From the NCBI GenBank assembly GCA_009809945.1, contig WTPW01000412.1, positions 347,134 to 411,133 on the forward strand: 64,000 nt of DNA, in the 5' to 3' direction. The translations under genes were made by a program, and so were the position numbers. The DNA comes from Gigaspora margarita (lineage: Eukaryota > Glomeromycota > Glomeromycetes > Diversisporales > Gigasporaceae). This document shows positions 34,133-45,422 of the stretch, in pieces (position 1 is the first letter of the stretch; the number at the start of each line of letters is the position of its first letter). Below the pieces are notes generated by a model. It searched no databases, was not told the DNA's origin, and saw nothing but the letters and a program-made list of their open reading frames with translations.

Positions 34133-36208
34133 TTATTCATTCCTTCTATCGACATCAACAGCTACATCACGATTCACATTATTAATTTCTGTCGTTTCAT
34201 TTATTTCGATAGGTTGGTTTATTTCCGCAGTACTCCCCCCCCCCCCACGGATCCTATATACAACAGGAACAAGCCAAATAGGTAATAATCCTTCGCCACC
34301 TGATCCAACTTTAAAATTACCCAAAGGTTCTTTATCTGATTTATCATATGTTATACGTCCAAATGATACTGTTTCTATTAGCCACGCAGTAGTATTAATA
34401 ATCATGTAAGAAACTATCCCAGCGATTAAACCATAAGCGACATTATATGTTAATGGCATAATTATAAGAGTTCTATAAATAAAAATGTATAATTAAACTT
34501 TGAATGTTGAATAAACAAATATATATAGTAAAACGGATACTTACAAGAAACTAGGCACTGCATCGCCAATATATTTCCAATTAATATCTTTAATACTTTT
34601 TGCCATCATAGAACCAATAACTATTAAGACAGGACCAGAAGCCCATGGAGGTATGCTAACAAAAATAGGAGCAAAAAATAACGAGAAAAAAAAGAAGAAT
34701 GATACAGTAAGCGAAGTAATTCCTGTTCGACCACCTTCAGTAATTCCAGAACCTGATTCGAAATATGTAGCGACAGAAGATGTGCCAAAAATAGCACTGA
34801 TCGAAATTGAAGATGCATTACATATAAATGCAGCATTAGACCCTTCAAAATCACCAGTTTCGTCTAAAAAATCGCCTAATCTTGCCATTGAGTAGAGAAC
34901 GCCAGTTGTATCCAGCATATCAATATATAGGAATGTTATTATGGCTAGCCAAACATCTGAGCTTCCAAGGTTAAAATGCATCGCACCTAGAGTCCTGACA
35001 TAATGAGATATGTTTATAAGTACGTATAAATAGGCAGAAATATCATATACTGTAAATTATCCTTACTTTTCCATGGTATGAAAACCAACGACACTTTTAA
35101 AGAAATTAAATCGAGCATTACCCTCATCTCTGTGAAGAATATCCGATATTTACATCAGTATTTGTTAAGTATTGTAATTTTACAAAAGGAAACAATCAAA
35201 TATCATTTTGAGATTTACGTGTAAGGAAAATAGGTAACTTCACTGTTTCTAAACCAACTTATAATACTGATGAAAACAATTCCTATAAATATGCTTCCTT
35301 TTACTCTGAAAAGTAATAGGATCACAATGATCAAGAAACCTAAAATCCCCAACCAAGTAGTCGGACTTTCCATATGGTGACTAGTACAAATGCCAGTAGT
35401 TTTATTATAATATTGATCAGGACAACCACCAAGTGTCACTAATGTGGAAGGATCATGGCTTATTAAGGCAATACCAGTACTTCTCTGTAATCCAATAAAA
35501 GTGAGAAGAAAACCGACACCAGCACCAGTTGCAATTTTTATAGACATGGGGATAAGCTTTGCAAACAATTGACAAATACCAAATGCTGAAAAAAAGGTAA
35601 AGAGAAGCCCTTCTATGAATACTGCGGCAATAGCAGTTTCATATGCAATTTTACCTGAACCATGAAAGCCAACCACAGTATAAGCGAAGTATGCATTCAT
35701 GCCCATTCTTGAAGAATTAAGTAGTTATAATTATTAAATAATGATTTAAAATTTGTATACAGTAAAACTTGAATTTACCCTGGAGCAAGAGCTAACGGTA
35801 GGTTTGTAAAGATCCCCATAATAGCGGTCGCTATGCACGAAACAGCTGCCGTCGCAGTAACTAAATCTCTCTGTACTATTGTTTGACATGTTAAATAATC
35901 AGGATCATTGGCACATAAATCTGTAGTACCGGTGTCGCAAACACAGGGACCACCTTACGGATGAAATTAATCGAGAATTATTAACAATATGTAAATATGT
36001 TATAACTTGGTAAAAATTTTGTACCTGAATCTGCAATTATCATTGCATTAACTGATATAACATAGGCCATAGTAATGAAGGTTGCAATTCCAGCACGAAT
36101 TTCAGTGGTGAATCGAGTATTGCGAGCATTAGGAACACCACTGTTCTCAAGTTTAAAGTATCTACCAATGAAACTATTGGCTATTGTGTTATTTAATTTC
36201 TCAAACAT
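34133..36208 (-). CDS. AzgA-type adenine/guanine/hypoxanthine permease, copy A (six exons)
   Basis: By family, a proton-coupled purine importer of the plasma membrane (NCS2/xanthine-uracil permease superfamily). My exons: 36208-36025, 35953-35779, 35707-35219, 35129-35067, 34994-34545 and 34472-34133, all with GT..AG introns and matching phases, giving 566 residues, a normal length for AzgA. Recognisable in order: N-terminal start [26 protein letters not shown], first membrane segment [34 protein letters not shown]; several hydrophobic segments (about a dozen in total); the substrate-region motif [17 protein letters not shown]; and [20 protein letters not shown]. The ATG lies 5' of the conserved N-terminus with no upstream in-frame alternative. 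The cytosolic-type tail is acidic and encodes GGGG through a C12 run (34235-34246 on the plus strand). A near-identical gene lies at 55293-57366. Confidence 0.93.
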
Positions 36209-36280
36209 TATATTAAATAGTTATTAAGATAAAAAAACGCACAAAGTTTAACGTAAATTGGATGTGTATCTGGATCGAAT

Positions 36281-36290
36281 TATTTATATA
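36281..36290 (-). promoter_or_regulatory. TATA-like box of permease copy A
   Basis: TATATAAATA on the minus strand, about 75 bases before the ATG, is kept in copy B (57476-57485). It lies between the hairpin (36300-36406) and the gene. Confidence 0.45.
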
Positions 36291-36299
36291 CCAGATACA

Positions 36300-36406
36300 G
36301 GACGTTCTCAAACACCTCACTCAATAAACGCAACGAGAATCTGATTGGCCTATCTGATCAAACTGGTCAATAAGATTCTTCATCGAGTTCATTGAGAAAG
36401 AACGAC
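36300..36406. promoter_or_regulatory. hairpin upstream of permease copy A
   Basis: GGACGTTCTCA...ACGAGAATCTGATTGGCC and TTGACC...GAATCTTATTGACCAG / TTGAGAAAGAACG words form an imperfect inverted repeat around GATCAAACTGGTCAA. The same structure is at 57495-57585 upstream of copy B. It could be a regulatory palindrome or an old MITE fixed in the promoter. Confidence 0.4.
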
Positions 36407-36638
36407 CTCTCTGGCCCAAATATGTACTAAACTTTCATAAATGGAAGTTGGCTAAAGCGGGGTGTTAGACTAACTTTTTTGATGCAGATAGTTACTATAT
36501 ATATAGGCATCAAAATAATATATACCTTATACAATATGTGGATCGTGATAATAAATTGATCGACATCCATTGTTCCATTAATTTTTACTAAAAAAGGCAT
36601 ATTAGAAAATTACCAAATTACCAAATTACCAAATTATA

Positions 36639-36776
36639 CAGTCAGACCCCTAAATGCAACCTCCCTAATTGCAGCATCTCTCAATGGAAGGACCTTATTA
36701 GTATTCTCTAACTGCAACCCTCTCTAAATGCATGCTCCAGCTTGATCCCGAAGACATGCATTTAGGGAGGTCTGAC
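36639..36776. mobile_element. Tc1/mariner-like MITE, only in copy A
   Basis: CAGTCAGACCCCTAAATGCA at the left and TGCATTTAGGGAGGTCTGAC at the right are inverted repeats; TA lies on both sides. The repeated CTAAATGCAACC words are self-complementary. Absent from the matching place in copy B, so probably inserted after the duplication. Confidence 0.55.
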
Positions 36777-38070
36777 TATTTATAATATTTATTATCAATC
36801 GAGACAAAAACCTGTATTAAAAATTACATTTTTGCTTTAACTGAAAACATAAACGAGTCTTTATTAGAACGTGGTTTTTAAATTTTGCTTGTATCCGAAA
36901 ATTAAACTATTTTAATAATATCAATTAAATCATTATGACGGAAGAGAAAACCTGTAATTCTAAAAATAAAATTATACGTAGACTTTCTATTTCCGTAACT
37001 CATAGGCACGGTCACGCTGCATGTGTAACATGAAATATGAGAGGGTAAAGCTATTACCCGGGTCAGAAAATAATGACCCGGGCGAATCAGGTATTGACGG
37101 GTGAAAATTAAAAATAAAGTTGATGGATGTAACGACCCTTATTTAGAGCTATTACCTGAGTAGTAGGGGTTGTTAACTTACATGTAAATTTACTATATAT
37201 ATATATATTTATTGTAACTGACGTAATTACCTTGTAAGTTATGTAAGTTACGTATAAATCTCAATAAACATCTACGCAGTATGATTAGGGATGTGAAAAA
37301 TTCGGTCGGGTCTGACTCGACTCCATGAAGTCGAGTTTTATTTTTATTTTTATTTTTTTTTGTTTTAATTTAAGCTTGGTCCCAAGTCAGATTTGGGGCT
37401 GAGTCCTAATAGTACATGCATATTCCAATTTTAATGTCAGAATCAATCAACTATGAATACAAGAAAAGTTAATTTGAATTCTACGAACTTGTAAATTCAA
37501 TCGAATTTGGCTTGGTGGTTATCGAGATAAGTTTTTAAAATTCAAATAAAAATTGTCTCAAACTTTGAGCGATGATATCTCGACGACCACCAAGTCAATT
37601 CAATGAATTTTTTTTTTTTTTATTGAATCGAATTTGGCTTGGTATTTGTTCGTTCAAAGTTTAAAAAAAAACTCAACCCGTCTATCCAAGTAAAAGTTGC
37701 GCCAAATTTTTCCAAACTTTGCGTGAAGATATCTCATCAAAACCAAATTCAATAAAAATTTTTTTTTATTTGAGTTTTATGAATCTCTAAAATTCAAATA
37801 AAAAAATTTCATCAAATTTGGCCTAGTAGTTACAAAGTTAACTTCATTTTAAAACCCAGTTTATCAAATAGAAGTTATGCTAACATTTTTCTCATTCTTT
37901 GAGCGAATATATTTCAATAACTATCAATCCAATCTTGATGAACTTTTTTTTTATTTGAATTCTATGAATCTATAGAATTCAAATTAAAAAAGCTCATTAA
38001 ATTTGGCCTGGTGGTTGTCATGATACTTTCGCTCAAAGTTTAAAAAAAGGGTTAAAATTGCTGATTTCCA

Positions 38071-38640
38071 GATTTCCAGATTTGAAATTTGATGATTACA
38101 GTAAATTGAAAAGCATGATAAAAATTAGGAAATTGATATTTTCACACACCCATGTATATCATTTTAGTTTTTTATAATTTTTTTGAACTTTGATTGAAGC
38201 TATTTTGATACTCATCTGACCAAATTCAATTAACTTTTTTATTCAATTTTTATTGCTTTTTACAATCAAAACAAATAAGTTAAGGCTGTGCACATAAATA
38301 AAATTGGTTCTCGTAACCCAGCTAGGTGAATTTTTTTTTTTTTAAATATTAAAGGTGAGACCTTGCTTTCATCTTTGTTAAATTTAATAGAAACTTTTTA
38401 CAATACAGAGCTAGATGAATTTTTTTAAAAAAGTCAAATGTTATTTTATATGAATATATATAGTTTTTAATTTCAGATATTATAAAGTGCACCTATAGTG
38501 TTTAACACAGATTGACAAATAATTTTTATAGAATAAATTTTAAAATAACCAGCAGTGATGATCACCAGTTATACAGTATAGATATAAAAAGATCAGTGAT
38601 TCAGGGGGTTTGCTTTGTTTTTTTTATATATATAGTATTA
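38071..38640. other. AT-rich spacer, no gene seen
   Basis: Downstream of the duplicated block; no coding or repeat structure beyond simple AT runs. Confidence 0.45.
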
Positions 38641-39410
38641 TATTAATGCTTATTTGTTCTTTTTTTTTTAGATAATAGATTTTTTCGTTAGTAGTTGATG
38701 CTTTTTCTTGTATTATTGGTGTTATGTTTCTTTCGCTAGTGGTTGGTGCCTTTTCTTATGCTATTGCTATTGTCTATTTTAGTATTTTTTTTGCTGGTAG
38801 TTGGTACCTTTTCTTATGTTGTTGGTGCTATTCATTTTAGTGCTTCTTTTGCTAGTATCTTTTTATGCATCATTGGTATTAGTGTTTCTTTCTTTGGTGG
38901 TTAGCATTTTTTTGTATCATTTATATTAAAATTTCTTTTACTTATAGTTGGTATTTTTTTCACATCTTTGGAGTTGACAATTTTAGGTTTATTTCACTAG
39001 TGGTTGGAGTTTTTTCTTGCGTTGTTGGTATTGGTTTTCTTTTTCCAGTAGCTAGCATTTTTTCTTGTATTGTTGGTATCATCTATTTTAGTATTTTTTT
39101 TGCTAGTGGTTGATGTTCTTTTTCACATCATTGGTATCATTTGTTTCAGTGTTTTTTTGTTACATATTAGTGTTATTTTTGCATTATTGGTATTGTTTAA
39201 CTCAATATTCTCTCTCATTGTTAGCATGACTCATTGGGACTATGTAGCAATTAGCTTTGGCATGTGTAAAGATAAGTATATATATATATGTTTGTTTTGT
39301 TATTTTGCTATTGTATTTGTGTATGTACTAACTAATTCTTCTTTTCAAGTAATAGTATTATTTGAAATTGATGGTTATCACACATTGTTCTTTTGGTACT
39401 GTTATTAAAA
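38640..39410. repeat. T-rich degenerate minisatellite
   Basis: About ten diverged units of roughly 60-80 bases carry the words TTTTCTTGTATTGTTGGTAT, ATTTTAGT and GCTAGTGGTTGGTG. The 112-residue frame at 39070-39408 is a hydrophobic read-through of this repeat rather than a convincing gene. Confidence 0.6.
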
Positions 39411-39980
39411 TGCTTTTTTGTTTGCTACATTTGGTATTTAATTTGTTGTTATAGTATGTTAGTATGATTTACTATGCATTGAGATGTTTTTTGAGGTCAT
39501 ATAAGATTTGGTTAAGGTTAGAATTAGGGTTAGAATTGAAATTAGAAGTAGGTTGCTATAGGCTTTTAGAAAAAAGAAGCAAAGCGAAGACAATAGCTGA
39601 AGCAAGTGACTTCAGGTTCATGGGCTAATGATTATGTTAAAAAAATTTAATTCGTATATATAGCTAAATTGTTGCTATATAAAAAATAAGTAACTGATTA
39701 CTTAATAATAAAGTAATTATTTGGCAATAATATAATTTAAAATATTATACATATATATTATACTGTATATTATTTATATTATATAATGTTTATGATGTTA
39801 TCACCTATGGTGTACTTTAGTAAACCTGTTTAATTTTATTAAAATCCAAATACCTATTAACTTTTAAATGGATAGCAGGTTGCATCTCTAGCAATATATG
39901 TAATAATGGAAGTAAATTTCTAGTTATTTCTATAGTAAGGAATAACCAGAAATTTATTTTTTATTCTGCTATTGCATAAG

Positions 39981-40534
39981 GTAAGTATGGGTATTGTGAC
40001 AGAGTTAAGAGAAATTTGGTATAACTCTGGATCTATTGGCCCAAATTGGATGATTTTGGTATCATTCGATTCGTCTTGATGAGATGAATCAAATGGTACC
40101 AAAATCGTTCAATTCTGATCACAGGTCACAAGTTATTTACAATCGTATGTTACATGAAATTGGAGGGGTATTGTGGTGGATAAGGGTATTGTGGCGGATT
40201 CACAATAAGTCGTGACCTATTGGTCCAATTTAAACAATTTTTATACCATTTGAATCGTCTTATCGAGACGATTCGAATGGCACAAAAATTGTTTGATTTC
40301 GATCACTGGGTTACAAGATATTGGCATTAGAATAGTGTTCAAATATAACATATTAGTTTTTTTTTGATTTAAACATTCGAACACCAATATTTCATGACCC
40401 AATGATTGAAATCAAAAAATTTTTGTACCATTCAAATTGTCTCGATGAGATGATTCGAATGGTATAAAAATTGTTTAGTTTGGTCTAATAGGTCACGAGT
40501 TATAGTGGATCCGCCACAATACCCATAATTACTT
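39981..40534. repeat. TIR unit holding three hairpins of the CCATTCGAATCGTCTCGAT family
   Basis: GTAAGTATGGGTATTGTG at the left and CACAATACCCATAATTAC at the right are inverse. Inside, three hairpins (40053-40104, 40234-40293, 40415-40474) each have arms of the type ATACCATTCGAATCGTCTC and GAGACGATTCGAATGGTAT. ATTGGTCCAATTT before and GATCACTGG after recur with them. The single unit at 4677-4793 has the same core. Confidence 0.6.
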
Positions 40535-40659
40535 TATATGCACATATCTACAACCTGAAAAACATCTATTATCCTATCCTTCTACAAGTAAAAAATCTAT
40601 TTGCTCTATAAAAGATTTATTTTCCCACCTATATACCTATTATCTACTCAATTAATCCT

Positions 40660-41455
40660 TATCTGTTTGTAAAAAACCTATTTATCTAGAAAAAAACAAT
40701 AAAAAAATAAATAAATAAAATAAATAAACAAAATATTAAAGGTAATTGAAAAAATAATTTAACTCAAATATAATAATAGAAAAAATTTAATAATAATAAA
40801 TATATAATTTTAAAAAAAAACAAATATAAAAATATAAATGAAAAAAATAAAAATTTAAAATTAAAACTGAAAAAAAATTATGATAAAAATAAAAAAAAAT
40901 AAAAAAATAAAAAAATAAAAAATTTTAATAAAAATAAATATATAATTTAAAAAAAAACAAATTTAAAAAAATACAAAAAAAATTTAAAAAATTAAAACCA
41001 AAAAAAAATTTATAATAAAAATAGAAAAAGCAAAAAAAAGAAAAAAAAAGAAAATATAAATTTAAAAAATATTTTTAAAATAAAAAAAAACAAATAAAGC
41101 AATAAAAATAAAAAAAATTATAAAATAAAAGAAATAAAAAAACTGAATAAAATTTAATAAAAAANNNNNNNNNNNNNNNNNNNNNNAAAAAATAAACTAA
41201 AAAAATAATTGAATAAAATAAAAAAAAATAAAACAAAATAAAAAAAAAATAAAAAAAAAACAAATAAAGCAAAAAAAAAAGTTATAAAAAAAATAAAATA
41301 AATAAAATACTGAAAAAAAAATTAAAAAAAAAATAAAAAATATTAAAAACAAAATAAAAAAATAAACAAATAAAAAAAAATAAAAAACAAATAAAAAAAA
41401 TAAATAAATAAATGAAAAATAAAAAAAATTAAAAAAATAAAAAACAATATGCAAA
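40660..41455. repeat. A-rich low-complexity block with a 22-base gap
   Basis: Almost entirely AAAATAAA-type sequence; n bases at 41165-41186. Minus-strand frames here (all F, Y, L) are artefacts. Confidence 0.85.
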
Positions 41456-42029
41456 TAGAATTAGCATGTACTAAAGCCAAGTGTTGGCACTACATATCTA
41501 TATATATATGTCAAAACTAGTTTTTAATTATACTCAATTTATTAATTGGGTATATGTGAGAATTTTTTTTAACAATACCCAATAATAAGTTACCTCTGCA
41601 TTGAGTGATAGGAATATTTAAAATATATATAACTCAAAAATAAGCTATTTACAAATTTTGGTCTTAAAATCATTTATATAAAGAGTTTTAAATATTTAAA
41701 AAACTTAATAATATTTTTTTAGATTATAAAAATAACATCCAGATACCAGATGCCCTTGGGTTTTAAAATATTATAAGAACTAATTAAGTTTATTTGCATA
41801 TCTAATCAAATTTGTTGAATGGGCATTGATATAGATAGTAGTTAAATTTATTTTTATTTTTTTTTAATTTCAACAATAATTTTAAATATTTTAACATTTT
41901 TATAAATTAATTATAAAATAACTATTGTATTTAATTTAGTTTAGTTTTAATTAATTTTTTATATAATTAAATTAATTTTTGATATTAAAAAATTAATTTC
42001 ACCAATTTCACCAATTTTAATATTATATA
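41456..42029. other. AT-rich spacer, no gene seen
   Basis: No coding signal or repeat border recognised. Confidence 0.45.
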
Positions 42030-42422
42030 CATCAGCAAAATAAATATATGAAATCTTTTAAAAGAAATTGCATACCGAAATCTTTTGAAAGAATTGCGAT
42101 TGACATGAAATCTTTTGAAAGAATCGCAATCTTTCGAAAGATTTCGGCATGTATTTCTTTTGAAATATTTCGAAATAAATTTTGAAATATTTTGAAATAT
42201 ATTGTGAAATATTGCGAAATAGGGCAAATAAAACAATACAACCCTGTACCTAATTATTCCCTTTCCAGGATCACAGGAGGTAATATTTCGCATATTATTA
42301 CAATAAATGATATACATATTTACATAATCATAGTTTTGCAACATTTTCAAATGGTTTCGCATATTTTAGCAATTCAATATAAAATTTTATATTTTTTTAT
42401 TTATATTATATATTATATTTTA

Positions 42423-43055
42423 GGGAATATTTTTTTGTCGCACCCGCGACATGTCGCACCCCCTGAATCGACCAATCAAATCGCTCGATTTTGTAGGCAA
42501 AAAAAAATTTTTTTAAAAAATTAAAGTTTTTACTTAATAAAGTGTAATATATATATATAATAGTATACNATATAACGTAAAATTTTATTCTGAACAACTT
42601 TTTCTAAGTTAGGAAGATAGATTGTCTTAGTAAAAAAAGACGTTTTATAAGAAAAAACAAAAATTTCAAAAGTTAGCACATATAAAACTTTTTTTTTTAC
42701 TAAAACAAACTACCTTTTTGACTTAGAAAAAGTTATTTAGCGTAAAATTTTGCATATAATACGTAAACATAAATATAGATTTAATTAGTAAAAAAAAAGT
42801 TCTATATGTGCTAACGTTGGAAATTTTTGTTTTTTCTTATAAAACGTCGTTTTTTACTAAGATAATCTATCTTTGTAACTTAGAAAAAGTTGTTCAGAAT
42901 AAAATTTTACACTATACATACAGTTATCGCTTATTTATTCTTATATTTTACTAGTAGAATTTTTTAAAATTTTTTTTTGTCTACAAAATCGGGTGATTTG
43001 ATTGGTCGAATCACGGGGGTGTGACATGTCGCGGGTGCGACAAATTTCTATTCCC
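42423..43055. mobile_element. foldback MITE, about 90-bp TIRs, 9-bp TSD with proven empty site
   Basis: TATATTTTA flanks both sides (42414-42422, 43056-43064). The TIRs begin GGGAATA, then TTTGTCGCACCCGCGACATG and GACCAATCAAATCG words, nearly identical in inverse for about 90 bases. The interior arms (AACAACTTTTTCTAAGTTA and TAACTTAGAAAAAGTTGTTC) extend the palindrome over almost the whole unit. Copy A of the host element has a single TAAAATATA (28356-28364) and no insertion. The 9-bp duplication suggests a Mutator-like source. Confidence 0.85.
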
Positions 43056-43139
43056 TATATTTTAAATTTATTTTAAATTAAATATACATTTTTATTCAAT
43101 ATTATATTTTTATTATATATTATTATACAAAAAAAAATG

Positions 43140-43755
43140 AAAAAAATGACAAAAAAATAAACCCAAAAAAAAGGAAAAAATGAAAACGAAAACGTATTTT
43201 AAAATACTTTTGCACTTCGTCACATATAATTCTAAAAAAACTAGTCCTATACACTTATTTTCGCTTACCCGCAGTTAGCTATTATTTGCTTTTTTGTTTT
43301 AACTATTGTTTTGCTTCAGTTATTTATTTTGTTTTTTCTATCATCTTCATTTCGCTCTTTTTTAAATACTTTCTAAAAATAGTGTAGAAGTAAAAAAATA
43401 AAAAATAAAAAAAAACAAAAAATATAAGCAAACTGAATAAAAAAAAATAAAAACAAAAAAAAAAGAACCCAAAAAAAAATGAAAAAAATGAAAACGAAAA
43501 CATATTTTAAAATACTTTCGCACTTTGTCGCATATAATTCCATAAAAAACTAGCCCTACACGCTTATTTTCGCTCACCCTGCAGTTAGCTATTATTTCAC
43601 TTCTTTGTTTTAACTATCGTTTTGTTTCAGCTATTTCTTTTGTTTTGGCTATCATTTTCGTTTCGCTCTTTTTTAAATATTTCCTAAAAATAGTAGAGAA
43701 GTGAAAAAATAAAAAAATATAAATAAAAAAACAAAAAATATAACAAACTGAATAA
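43140..43755. repeat. 308-bp tandem duplication
   Basis: TGAAAACGAAAACGTATTTT and TGAAAACGAAAACATATTTT are 308 bases apart. Both units continue with AACTAGTCCTA / AACTAGCCCTA, TTATTTTCGCT, GCAGTTAGCTATTATTT and TTCGCTCTTTTTTAAATA. Part of the large TIR element. Confidence 0.75.
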
Positions 43756-45113
43756 AAAAAAAAGAAAGCCCCAAATCTTCATTTTACATGTTTGCCAAAT
43801 GCTGAAATAGTCTGAATTAGTTTTCTTGAAAGTGCCAGGAAGTAAGGGTTGTGTTCTTGCAAAGTGCTGGAATAAATTAAATTAATAAAAAAAAAATTAA
43901 AAAAAAAACAAAAACAAAAAAGTGCCAAACAAAAAAAAAATATAGTGAAACCTTGTGAAAACTTGTGCTCAACTAAAACTATTTCTTTAAAAAAACATTC
44001 TTGGCAATTTAGAAATTGCGAAATAATAGTTGTGTTCTTGCAAAATATCATCTGAGTTGGCTTGCAAAGTCAAATCTGCATTCCTGCAAAGTTGTGAAAA
44101 GTTGTAGGTTTTCTTGCAAATCGCCAGAGAAGTTAGGTTGGTATTTTTGTAAAGTGCCAAAATAAAAAGAAAAAAATTAAAAAATAGATAAAAAAAAAAG
44201 AAAAAAAAATAAAAGTAAGAGAAAAAACAAAATGAACAAAAAAAACAAAACAAAACAAATGAAAAAAAAAACAATGTAAAAACTGAAGATCTATAAACAG
44301 ATCAATCTGATCTTGTAATACAGAGTTTGTAGATTATATTCGAACATTATCAAAACATTTTGAACAATGCGCTCTTGTTACCAGCATGATCCATGTTGCA
44401 AATCTACTGATCTAGCTTGGTTTCACATGTCTAACATAGTTTCAAAAAATATTTCAAAATATTTTGAATACTAAAATATTTCGAAATATATTGCAAAATA
44501 TTTTGAAATTAATTGCATTAGCAAAATCTTTCGAAAGATTTTGGTACTATAAATTTGCTGATGTAATTAGCAATTTTTACAAAAATTTTTTATTAAAAAA
44601 AGCAATTTCACTATCATCTATAAGTATTGAGATATTTTTAATCAAAGTTGAAACCAATTTTTGCTACAGCTTATATAGTGGCCTACCATATTATTGTGGA
44701 CTCTTTTTAAAAATTTATACAGAGCTAAATATTTAAGTTATTAAACCAAAAATTATATTATAAATTCTTTAAATCTATATCTTTTAAATAAAAAAAGGTT
44801 ATCAGATTTTATGCTACAGTTTTTAAATTAATTAAGTTTAAGCAAAAAATTGGATTTTTATATTTGACCAGTTTTATTGTTGCACAAAATTAATTAAAAT
44901 AATAGCTGTATAGTAAAAATTAATTTTTTATTAAGCTAATTAAATTTCAAAAATAAGCAAAAATTATTCAGTATGGCAAATTATATATAATCTCAAAATT
45001 TTTATAAAATTTTAAAAAATTTTAATATAGTTATTATTTTGAAATATAGTAATACAATTATTAATTCAAAATTATATTAATTACCAAATATAGTAATTTT
45101 ATTACTATATATA

Positions 45114-45250
45114 GGGGTCATCTAAAGCCTTGTACCCTTTATATATTAATTTACATACTGCATAAATTGTATTCTTGATATCTATATAACCTGCTAACCT
45201 TAAATGCATCAAAAATGAACCCTAACGAGGTAAAGGCTTTAGCAATCTTC
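45114..45250. mobile_element. 137-bp MITE with 8-bp TATATATA flanks
   Basis: GGGGTCATCTAAAGCCTTGT and the inverse of AAAGGCTTTAGCAATCTTC are terminal inverted repeats. TATATATA on both sides may be a target duplication, though its simplicity makes this weak. Confidence 0.5.
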
Positions 45251-45422
45251 TATATATAGTAATTAAATAAATATTTGTTGAAAAATTATAAAATTTTTAA
45301 GATATATGCAATTTGTTTTGCTAAATAACTTTATTTAAAAAAATTGCTAGTTTATTACTAAAAAATTTAAGTTTATATATTACTATATTTAGTAATTCTA
45401 GTTACTATGAAAACTATATTAA

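Larger units (their letters stand above)
32925..38070. repeat. segmental duplication, copy A
   Basis: The sequence from GATACAACTAATATTTATAT onward is collinear and in the same orientation as 53861-60050: the AT-rich leader, the six-exon permease with its introns, the promoter hairpin, and then the block with GCGATGATATCTCGA and GACCACCAAGTCAA. Copy-specific pieces lie at 36460-37200, including a small MITE. Confidence 0.85.
42030..44563 (-). mobile_element. large TIR element with TTTCGAAAGAT palindromes, copy B (inverted relative to copy A)
   Basis: Ends CATCAGCAAAATAAATATAT and the inverse of TACTATAAATTTGCTGATG. The terminal palindromes (CTTTTGAAAGAATCGC, CTTTCGAAAGATTTCGGCAT) and the CCTGTACCTAATTATTCCC word match copy A in inverse orientation. 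Interior: a 308-bp tandem duplication (43140-43755), then CTTGCAAAGTGCCA-type degenerate repeats. TA flanks both ends. A younger element is inserted at 42423-43055. No protein with transposase features is seen, so it appears non-autonomous. Confidence 0.7.

Noticed and set aside
34624-34895. Extra open frames overlapping the permease exons on both strands (also 55660-56049 in copy B)
   Set aside because: They are conserved between copies only because the permease exon is; composition and splicing support the permease frame.
39070-39408. Hydrophobic 112-residue membrane protein
   Set aside because: It is a read-through of a T-rich degenerate minisatellite, which gives hydrophobic residues automatically.
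41075-41454. F/Y-rich membrane proteins on the minus strand
   Set aside because: They are translations of an A-rich low-complexity block containing undetermined bases.
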